A program made the translations under genes and the position numbers. 64,000 bases of DNA from Arenicola marina (lineage: Eukaryota > Annelida > Polychaeta > Arenicolidae): positions 43,012,003 through 43,076,002 of the forward strand of contig OZ025257.1 in NCBI GenBank assembly GCA_964019135.1, written 5' to 3'. Below are positions 55,003 to 64,000 of this stretch, one piece after another (the stretch's first letter is position 1; every line of letters starts with the position of its first letter). The notes beneath the pieces were generated by a model that ran no database searches, was not told the DNA's origin, and saw nothing but the letters and a program-made list of their open reading frames with translations.

Positions 55003-56019
55003 TATCTATTTCTTGTTTTATATTGTTGGTTCTATCTTATAATGGGAAAAGCAATTCCTGCGACCTTGATCTTTGAGGTATATCGCTTTGCAACGAACTT
55101 GGACGTAACAACGAGACGTAAGTTGGGCCCTTGGCATTCCTAGGCGAAACTGGGAGGGTGGGGGCACGTCGTTACCAACAGACTCATGGACACACAGACC
55201 AACATAACACTTTGCAACACCTAACCGTACGTGCCACTGGCAAAGGGATGAATGACCCTATCAGTGGACATCTTAGCAAGTCAGCCGGCCACGCCAGCGT
55301 GCCGGGATAAAGTTGAGGCCGCTTCACTAATTCATATCACAATCACGATAACAATTCTTGTGCAAATCATGATCTTCAACGGAGGTCACGGAGCACGAAA
55401 CAAATTCATTTCAACCAGGCATTTGCAATTGTACCAAAATCACGATCACCAGAATTAACGAAGCAAGCAGTCTTTAATCTGGGATCCACCCGAAAGACAT
55501 TACTCATACTGTTTTGTCATTTGTCCTGAATATTATTTGAAAGGTAGGAATATCTGTTCCGTGGAACACTTTATTATTTGGTTTGCCAATATATTACTAC
55601 AAATATATCTGTTCTTTCCTTTATCCTAGCCTACCCCCGTACCAGTATTTCTCCTAACCTAAATCACGGGAGAACCTCGACAGTTGAGAAATTTTTGAGA
55701 CCGCTACCACCATTTGTGACGGTGACCTTGCCAACCGTTCGCATGTACACATTGCTCTAGGTCATGTGTAGATACTATCCTTACAAAAATAAATTATTTT
55801 GCAGTTTGTTCCCGGTCCACTCCAAATGGTGCTAGACTAACCGGACTAACATGCATGACGGGTTGAAAATTAAAAAATGTAGACAGCTTACCGACTGAGC
55901 CACCCACGCCACACCCCGGGTCTGCTGGAGCCTGTGTTCACTCACCGACCCCGCTTACCTCGCATTCGCCCATATGCTGAAGAAAGAATGGATGGAAAAT
56001 AGTGGTAATCACTGTGTTA
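55003..56019 (-). other. Unassigned; tRNA-like SINE head on the minus strand
   Basis: The complement of about 55855-55915 reads GGGTGGCTCAGTCGGTAAGC, an A-box-like tRNA head, then a weak B-box-like TTTTCAACCC. This suggests a tRNA-derived SINE, with low certainty. The remainder shows no gene. Confidence 0.35.
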
Positions 56020-56365
56020 TCTCTGTTATCGCCCCCCCCCCCGAGACAATATCTCGGACACTGTCACCCACATCATCCCAAACGGAGACGCCCGCCCCCC
56101 TCCCGCCAATCCCCACCGGTCAAACCCCATGTAAGGACGACAAAAACTGTATGTCGTGCGTGTGAATTAGCTTAGCCCTGTCTGTTCTATAACACCCGTT
56201 AGGTTGCATTGTGCATGTGCAGGTTTCATATTATATTTCCATGTACACTGAGAAGTTTTGTCTCTACAAGCCCACAATAAGCTCTGGGCCTTCTGTAACA
56301 TTAGAGTTTGGAACTACATCAATGGCGCAGACGTATTAGAGAGACCCTGCGCCTATGAAGGGGTG
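56020..56365. repeat. Dispersed repeat DR2, copy 2
   Basis: Second copy of the repeat at 49361, same orientation (CTGTCTGTTCTATAACACCC, GTTAGGTTGCATTGT, ATTAGAGAGACCCTGCGCC). It begins in a poly-C tract near 56031. Confidence 0.65.
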
Positions 56366-56579
56366 GGGCGGGGGGTGTACGCCTTTGTTATCGCCGTCAC
56401 ACAAACCCTCCTATAAGACAGATTCGCGGGCGAAATTAGGTATGTCAGGCTTTTTTCAGACTTCCATATTTTTCGAGTATAAATACCGCAAAAATTGTGA
56501 CCATTCAAAGCCGACGTGCGAGTTAATGTCAAATATATATGATTAATTCTTACTCCTGTGCCGCTATGGGTATTTTGGA

Positions 56580-56880
56580 TACTTAGGCCTGTCTGATGGG
56601 GAAGGGCGTCGGGGTTTTTCAGGGTCGAGCAGTCCTCGATTGTCTGGGGGGGGGGGGGCATTGTCCGGGGGTGGCGTGGGGGCGGGGGGTTGTCTTGCCC
56701 CTGTTGTCAGGAGAGAAAACATTTGCCGGAGAGCAGGACAATTCCCCCCCCCCCCCCACCAGACAATACCACCCCCCCCCCCCACCTAGGACAATTCTTC
56801 CCCGCTCGTTCACCCCGACATCCCCCCTCCTCCCTTCGGACAATTACTTGCCCCCCGACAATTTCCCCACAGGAAAATTC
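56580..56880. repeat. G-rich then C-rich dispersed repeat, copy 2
   Basis: Left part: G runs spaced by TTGTC(T/C). Right part: C runs spaced by GACAATT, that is, the same kind of block in the opposite orientation (AGGACAATTCCCCCCCC, CGGACAATTACTTG). The two halves form an imperfect inverted arrangement. Confidence 0.6.
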
Positions 56881-58064
56881 GGACTGCTTTGAACGTGCGT
56901 TAACTCGCATGTCGGTTTTGAGTGGTCATAACTTGCTGGTTATTGATACTCGAGACCTCCGAGCGCCTGTAAAACGGACAAAATGAAATTCGCACGCGAA
57001 TCTGTCCCTCCTAAGACCAATTATGGTGTATAATTATACACCGTCTTGGCTGAAACGCATTGTGTTTGGCGCGATAGCGCTTCGAAGAGAAGCATGCACC
57101 ATGCACCCTCCCTCCCCACAATGGGAAGTGGGCGTCACAGCAGGCGCGTGATCCTTTATGCTAGAGGCCTTGGGGGGCACTACATTTATCATGGTGCGGG
57201 TATGCCGCCCATACCATAGTGGTAATATGAGAGAGAGCCAGAGAATATAAAATCCACCATTTTGTTGTCATCGCGAGAGAAATGTTTGCTTAAGAAGGCA
57301 TCCAACTACATACGGGCATTCTTTTCTTTTATTTTATTTTGACGATAGAGATAATGGTACATACGACATCGCGGGGAAATGCAGGTTTCTGCTCCGGGGA
57401 AAGCAGAAAAGGTGAAAAAAGGTGTTATTTGGGTCATACGTATTTGTTTACCTAGCTATACATAGTGCCCCCCCCCCCCCTCCCCACCCCCGGCCCGCCT
57501 CGGCAGTTCCTTAGTCGTCAAGACGAAAGTAACTTTCGTTGACCAAACGCACTTTAGGTACTTTAGTAAGTAAATGTCTTACATAGAATACAGTTTGGTT
57601 TCGACGGAAGTAACTTTGGTTCACCATATGACATTTTGTCACAACGTGGGCAGAAGCCTATAATTTTTTATATGGGGCTTACCTCACTCATGAGTCAGTT
57701 AACTCTTGTCGTGCCATATCTGAGCACATGGCGTGCCAAGGTGGAAGGAAATACATATTTTCTCCTGCACCACTCGCACCCCTTTTTTCGCCATTTTTCT
57801 CTCTATCCCCGGAGCAGAAATCTGGAATTTCTCTCCATGTGCCCATCTGAGACTGTAGCATTCTTTTACATTGCAGCTATTGACTATATATTCCAGTTCA
57901 TGTCGAAAGTGTTTAAATAATAAACCACCATAAACTTTGCCATGACTGCCAGTGTCTATCCTTCCCGGATGTCCTCCCGAAGTATTCCTACGTGTCGGAA
58001 TGGAATGTTGGTGTTTTAGGCCACTTTTGTGCACATACAGGCTAAATTGGGCCTCCTACGTGTC
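56881..58064. other. No gene recognised
   Basis: A local duplication occurs near 57520-57625 (GACG.AAGTAACTTTCGTTGACCA and GACGGAAGTAACTTTGGTTCACCA). A poly-C tract lies at about 57468-57480. Open frames at 57636-57920 and its minus-strand counterpart are not supported. Confidence 0.4.
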
Positions 58065-58280
58065 GGAAGGAGAAGGGTGGGGGGGGGTGTTTCCAGGGGG
58101 TGGTTATCGTCCAGGGGGGTATTGTCCGGGGGCAACTTGCCGGGGGGGGGGACTGGCCCAAGGGGAACATTTTCCAGGTGGGAGATTGTAGTGGGGGGGG
58201 GGCGGGGCTTGTCCGGGGGAGAACTCACTGGGGGGGAATTGTCCGGGGGGAATTTTCCGGGGGCGAGTTGTCCTAGAACC
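58065..58280. repeat. G-rich dispersed repeat, copy 3
   Basis: Blocks such as ATTGTCCGGGGGCAACTTGC, GGGAATTGTCCGGGGGGA and TTTTCCGGGGGCGAGTTGTC recur with 15-30 bp spacing. Matches the left part of the copy at 49890. Confidence 0.65.
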
Positions 58281-58290
58281 GAGGGCTCTA

Positions 58291-59410
58291 CGTGAGTCAG
58301 AGAAGCTCAACATATATATGCGTAGTCTGCAGCCCTGCTACCAGGTATATCTCTATGAGCACGAACCGGCCACTCTCACCGAGGCCATGGAGCTGGCGGA
58401 GAAAGGAGAAAACATCCACAGTCTACAGCGACGGAATATGGTGGACCCCAAACCCGTTTCTATTTCGCGGACGCTATCGTCCACGTGTAATATTTCCGAA
58501 TAGAGTGTCTTTTGTGACTTTCATGTAATTCTCGTTGTGTTAAATTACTATCTCTAAACTTAATTTGGACAACCCTAAACTGGGCCTTCATTGCGAGACG
58601 ATCTTGTTTTAACGCGTGGTGACGAAGGCAATGAGGCGAAATGCAGTGGTCCGACTTTCCATAATTTATTTAAAACCTTTAAACTCAATTTATATAATTC
58701 ATACCATTTGTGAGAGAAACATAAAAACCTGCCTACCTGCCGCCGCTATATCCAGGAAAAATGTAATTCTTAATTCCCTCCTACCTTGGTAGCTGAAACC
58801 CGTCCTCACGACCTAAAACACAGGCGGTGACATCACCACTACAGTTTCTATAGCAACGCACGCGAGGAAAACTACCGTGGGGTGCGGAAGTATGGAGACC
58901 TGGCTAAATGAACAACAATGTCATTATTTGACCCTAATAATGAACTGCGCAGCCGCTACCACCTCTTCGTCCAGTGTGGAATCTGGACCTCAATGTGTAC
59001 ACTGCGAGGACCCCACTTCACCAAAACCTGCCCTTACCGGCTTTAACCGTTACCACCCCATGTATAGCCTATAGCCCCCCACCCTTCAACACGCTGCGAA
59101 TATTGCCAGCAAGGTCACTATTCTGCCCACTGCCCCACCCTCGAGGCGACAACTTCACCAGCCCCCTCCCCAAACTGCATCTCTCCCGCCCATGCACGGT
59201 AAGGCAGAGCAACACGCGCAAGCCCAAATGTCATAAGTGGTGGTGGGTATCATACACTAAGTCTTCCGTAACCACCAGGCCGTCCGTAACGCGCAACTTC
59301 TGCGGCATCCAAGGCCACAAGTGGACTGAATGGCGACGCCGCCGTTCACAACAGTCACAAACAAACCCCACCGGCAACAATGCATTAGAACCAGTCCCCT
59401 TTCCCTCCCT
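58291..59410 (+). pseudogene. Retrotransposon gag-like remnant with zinc knuckles
   Basis: RESEKLNIYMRSLQPCYQVY and then LTEAMELAEKGENIHSLQ (58291-58425) resemble the end of a Ty3/gypsy-type capsid domain (a short helix, then the TLxEAxxxAE motif). Further on, with frameshifts, short Cys/His motifs appear: CVHC followed by GPHFTKTC near 58995-59035, CEYCQQGHYSAHC near 59094-59132, and FCGIQGHKWTEW near 59299. These look like zinc knuckles with a three-residue Cys-His gap. No protease, RT or LTR was found nearby. About 370 bp between the two parts are unassigned. Gag origin is likely; the element type is not settled. Confidence 0.45.
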
Positions 59411-62019
59411 CCACAACAGTAACTCATATCTTGACCAAACACCATAATATTTCCACTGAATCGGAGCTAGGGTTATCTTTTATCATCACGAATATGCTTG
59501 AAGAAGAAAACAATGTGCGTGACAGGGAACTAAACCATAACATAACAAATTATAAACACCTACCAATTCCATCGTATGTTCATCTATTGATACGTCCATT
59601 AACCTTTGACTTGCCAGAAACATTTACGGACAAAAGTATAGAAAATACATTCACTTCTAACTGGGTACTGGTCGGCGCATGCACTAGTACATCGACATGC
59701 GTACATGTATGTGTACTGTTCGTGTGTGATCTGTGCAAGACTGGGTGGCGGCGGCGGCGGTGGGGGCGGCGGCGGCGGGCTCCCGTGTGCCAGCCACAGA
59801 CCGACCTATTAACTGAGTAACCCCAGGAAGGTGTCCAGTGCCTAGTATTCAAAACTATACGTGCGGAATGTTATTTTTGTACATATGCCAGTGTCACCTG
59901 TCGCCATTGATCCCTGACAGACCGGCTTTAAGCAAAGTGTAATGGGGGAGGCAATCAACGCTATGCCGTCGTCCTGAATCACCATAACAGAGACCTAATT
60001 AAGCAAGGCATCAGCAATGGACATGCGTCAATAATTGCCACCCGACCGGCCGGGCTATGAGCGCCAGCATGTGCAGCATCACCATGACATGAACCCCACC
60101 TTCCACCCCCAATGGGACCCCAATGGCCAAAAAACGCAATTTTTCCAGGCTTTACGTCCCTCATTGACTACTACTTACATACCTACAGTACAGGTATGTC
60201 ATCATCATCTTACAGTTGAATTTTGACATGTACCTCCACCACTCCATGACCTTACGTAAACACGTCCGGTGTAACATTCTGCACTGTGCGGGCGTGATAA
60301 CCTGTCTGGCCCGGACACGTTACAATACATTAGTGACATGACAATGTGTACAATGTATCGCATTGCCACACGGTGAGCCTGGAAGGGAAAGAACATTTAT
60401 ACCGATCATCAGACCGATCATGGAAGGGGCTGCCTAACACATGTAATTGTCTCTTCTCTCTTGCATATTTCATTAAGTGAGACACTGACCAGTTGATCAC
60501 CTGTAAAAAAACAAACCCACCCTGCAGCCGCCGGCCCACTAGCTTCACGGCCTCCTGTCCCTCCCTCCCTGAGTCGTACACTCGTTCGCCCGCCGCCGCC
60601 GCCGCCGCCGCCGCCTGTTAATTGTGGGAGGTGTCGGACCTAACGTTAAACCCTGTCAACGTGGTCCCGGTGGCAATGAGGAATAGAATACTGTTTTATG
60701 GAAAGCAAATTCGACGAGGCCTTTGACGAAATAACTTGCGTCAACCCACTCTCGACATGACTTAATTATTAATTAATTAATTAATTCAGTGTGAAATTAT
60801 AAAAGAGCACTGACGCCCGCATCGTCGCAGATACGAACAGGTATACATATCAACCAGCCGCGGTCGTCCATTTTTTTGAAATGTGGCAAACGGTGCAACA
60901 GAATGACAAAAATGGCCCACTTACAGCAGCAGTGTAAATCGGCCTTCAAGACAATATAAGTCAAATTTGAAGTAACCGCAAATAAAGACCGTGAATCCAT
61001 CTTTATAGTAGCTATCTTTCGCGCATACCTCGGTCTTTGACAAATGATGCAAGTTTTGCGTACGCCCGCGAGCTGTCTTCTGTATCGGCATGAAGCCCGA
61101 TCAATTAAGCCAGGAACTTCAAGCCGACTTATACTATATAATCTCCACACTATTAAATGAAAATATTATTAGAAAACTAGCACCTGTACCTGTAATCTTG
61201 TCTTAAACGGGCACACTAAGCACTATATATATGGCGGAGCCTGCACGCCCGCGGTGTGGTCGGTGTAACACTTGACTTGTGTAATGGCGCCTAAATAATT
61301 AGAAATGACGTTTAAATAATGAAATACGAATGAAACTGGTGCCTTGTGACGGTATATGGCGCACATAAAGAAAGCAGCAATTCCTTATAGTCAAAATGTT
61401 TGATTGGTGGTTAACAATAGGCAATACTAATAACAATATGGGCTCATCTTCATGAAGTAAACGAAATGTTGACCTACCGAAAAAGCGGTGCTTACGACTG
61501 AAATATTCTATTGACGCCCCCATGAATCACACCGCGCCCGGAAGTGCATAGGCATAGCTAGCCAGAAGATATATCTGAAATTTGTGTCACAACTTCTGAG
61601 TCCCCCTCTCAGTAACGACAGAATGTGGTAAAATACCGAAATACGTATTGAAAATGACGATGAATTTTTTTAGTTGAAATAGTTAAGCTTTCTAGCATGA
61701 ATTCGTACTTGCTGTAAATATACCCTGTACAAATACAGGCATTGAGAGAAGTGGGCAGCGCATGAACCATCCAGTTATGTCTGGCATGAGCAGAGAAGCA
61801 GACAGACATTGACACGACACGTCTTATATACTGGGCACATTGGCGTCAAAGTATTGATTTCGGTCTTTTACACTTGGCGACCATAAACTTTTTTGAAAAA
61901 GCTTCATGTGGGAACCAGTGAGAACCATGGTCGATCAATATAAACCGGATGTTAATATATAAGAATCCTTTGTGAAAGTGTTGGATTGCATATCCATACT
62001 GCCAGGGTTTGAACTCTGG
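59411..62019. other. No gene recognised; GGC/CGC and TTAA repeats
   Basis: GGC trinucleotides lie at about 59748-59780, CGC trinucleotides at 60586-60616, and TTAA repeats at 60762-60785. GATAACCTGTCTGGCCCGGAC near 60296-60316 resembles the inverted-repeat insertion at 26.4 kb. No gene is supported. Confidence 0.4.
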
Positions 62020-62590
62020 ATTGCAGAATAGAGAAAATTTTTGGGTTCTTCCTTTGTTTTTGTGGTTTGTGTTTGTTAGTTTCGTATGGGTGTGTTGCGG
62101 ATGCTGGTTTCGCCCCAGTGTGGACTTATATATATATATATATATATATATGGGTATGGGGGTATGCGGTGGGTGCGCGTTAGGTTTGGTACGTTTTGGT
62201 TTGCGGTTTGTGTTCGTCAGTTAAGCCGTGGTTTGGTGTTTTGTTTTTGATTTGGTTTGTGATGCGTTTAGTACTGGTTTTCGACAAAATTGTTAGGTGT
62301 TTGTTGGTGGGTGTGGTAGGGTAAGGGACGTGGACGGTTAAGTCGGGGGTGTATTGGTTGGTTTGTGGTGTGTGAACATAGGTTGGAAGTTGTTTTTTGA
62401 AATGGTAGGGCGTTTGGATTGGTTTGGGGCGTATATTAAATAATTTCTTGTTTGTCGGGGCGACCGGAAGTGAGGGTGGAGGTGACTGTTGGATGGACTG
62501 AAAAGTAGCTTTTGAAAGGAATGGTAAAGGGCCTTTGCGGCCGTATGAATGAATGAATGAATGAATGAATGAATGAATGAAATGGCGGAG
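62020..62590. other. GT-rich stretch with TA and GAAT microsatellites
   Basis: From about 62040 to 62470 the plus strand is strongly G- and T-rich (TTTGGTACGTTTTGGTTTGC). A (TA)n run lies at 62126-62150 and (GAAT)n at about 62547-62580. No gene is seen. Confidence 0.6.
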
Positions 62591-62624
62591 ACTAAGAGAA
62601 AGAAAGAAAGAAATAACTAAAAAG

Positions 62625-62700
62625 GAGGGTAGGTAGGAATTGAACCCCGTACCCCTAGGCTAGTAGGCAAGCAGCCAGACGGAAAAGGACGGAGTACGTG
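62625..62700 (-). mobile_element. Possible tRNA-derived SINE
   Basis: The complement contains GGGGTTCAATTCC, a good B-box match (62639-62651), preceded by a plausible A-box region (CTGGCTGCTTGCCTACTAG). The segment could be the tRNA-like head of a SINE; there is no second copy in the window. Confidence 0.4.
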
Positions 62701-64000
62701 CTGCCATCTAGCGGTTGTTATGTGCTACTTAAGGTGTGACAAAGGTGCTTGTTTTAAGCTTGGAAATGTCTATAGTTAATCAATGGCAGTTGTATGTGTC
62801 ATGTATAAAATGACTTTACGGCCTATCTCATGACCAATACTCAACACAACTAGACAGCATGGGTTTCACATGAAGAAGAAGAAGAGGTCTTTATTGCAAG
62901 TCTCTTTTATACGCATACTATTAAAAGGCATTCATCATAACGTCCAAACCCTATAATCTAGTCCTAATGACCAGTATATTACAGTATGCATCAAGTTGAA
63001 GCCATTAAAACAGCTTTGTAATAATTGGCTTACACTGTAAAAGCATCTTTTGTAATGTAATGCTGCATAAGAGTTTCTGTGTTAGTATTGTTCACTGTCG
63101 CACTGTATTATGGCAGCGTCAAATATCCAATGCATGAGAAATATGTTATGAATAGAAGCGAAGTGTCAATACGACTGGGTTTGTAGTATTAAATCAACCG
63201 AGCTGTTGTCTTCATACGAAAACAAAAGGTACACTGAAATATAACACGTGACACAGGTGTAACAGTTCAAGATATCAATTTATTTCCACAAAATACATGG
63301 CTTTAAAAAAAGTGCATATACATACTGAATGACACGGTAAGTGCGTTTAAATATACCAATAGCTTTTCAGACAGAAACTATAATAAGCATACGACAACAA
63401 CAATTTAAATAATGACTTCCCCCTTGCACACGCCCCAAAATCCACATTCATCACAGCCGAAAGCCATCGCATATCATGAATGAAGTCTAAAATACATATA
63501 GTATGAATGATGTATATGCGGTCAATCTGATATATTTATTTTACATGGTGAGCGAGCACCTATTTGGTACAACGGCGTAATAGGACGGTCGAAAAGTAAT
63601 GATAATAGGTCTCTTTGGTCAAATAATTATCCATACAACCAGGTAATACTTAATACTTACCTGCTACATAAGTAATAAAACAATACTTTATTATAAGACA
63701 CATATAATAACTCATCGGTGTGCAGCAACATGCCATTTTAACCGTCAATTTAAAATTAGGCTGTATTTCGGCTTGTATTCCATATGGAATTGTTCCCGAC
63801 AATGGCGAAATAATGTATTATAGATGAATGGTGAAGACTGACGGTATCCGAGATGGAGAACGATGGTTAATTTCTAATCCCCTAACATTCGCAATGAATG
63901 CCGATATATATTGACAAGTCGTATAGTACCGACCGACGCTATAATACTGTAAAAATAATCATTTCATCATACGATAACACCGTGTTACTCCAGAAACAAT
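62701..64000 (-). other. Unassigned; possible minus-strand 3' ends
   Basis: TTTATT (AATAAA on the minus strand) at 62890-62895 and 63279-63284 could be polyadenylation signals of a gene or element extending beyond the right edge. No coding was recognised, so this is only a hint. Confidence 0.25.

Overview
The window is eukaryotic, repeat-rich DNA from a metazoan, most likely a marine lophotrochozoan such as a mollusc. This rests on several LINE lineages side by side, R2-like elements with N-terminal zinc fingers and Myb motifs, tRNA-derived SINEs, Tc1/mariner-type DNA elements, long poly-C/poly-G tracts and the lack of compact operon-like coding. The species assignment is inference. I found no complete, confidently assignable conserved host gene. 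Most recognisable coding sequence is transposon-derived and carries frameshifts or stops.

0-8 kb: a 28-bp minisatellite of about 53 copies, then an almost complete minus-strand I/Nimb-like LINE (gag zinc knuckles, AP endonuclease, RT, RNase H) with one stop and one homopolymer frameshift. 8-13 kb: LINE fragments, a dispersed repeat, a truncated sister of the minus-strand LINE, and the 5' half of an R2-like element that stops abruptly next to a TPR-like, exon-like segment. 13-17 kb: a Tx1/L1-like LINE with a small nested insertion. 17-20.4 kb: a decayed copy of an uncharacterised, probably transposon-encoded gene family, split by two tRNA-derived SINEs. 20.7-23.1 kb: two unrecognised ORFs and an SGNH-hydrolase-like gene, followed by a 45/42-bp minisatellite.

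28.2-34.4 kb is the most unusual part. It holds a family of small, apparently intronless genes. One pair (A at 28.5 kb, B at 29.7 kb) is repeated in the same order and orientation as a second, more decayed pair (C at 33.6 kb, D at 34.2 kb). A and C encode acidic Trp/Asp/Ser-rich proteins. B and D begin with a Cys/His cluster, and B continues into six in-frame acidic repeats. A and B share an upstream region with a TATA box about 50 bp before the ATG, and AATAAA signals follow A, B and C. I do not recognise this family. Copies of a dispersed repeat at 27.0, 31.7 and 36.3 kb bracket the pairs, with R2-like fragments in between.

36-64 kb is mainly non-coding: a 754-bp TA-flanked inverted-repeat element, two LINE 3' fragments, a near-palindrome, a Tigger/pogo-like deletion derivative, a gag-like remnant, G-rich dispersed repeats and many simple repeats. 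Coordinates of decayed elements are approximate, and all family assignments were made by eye from motifs.
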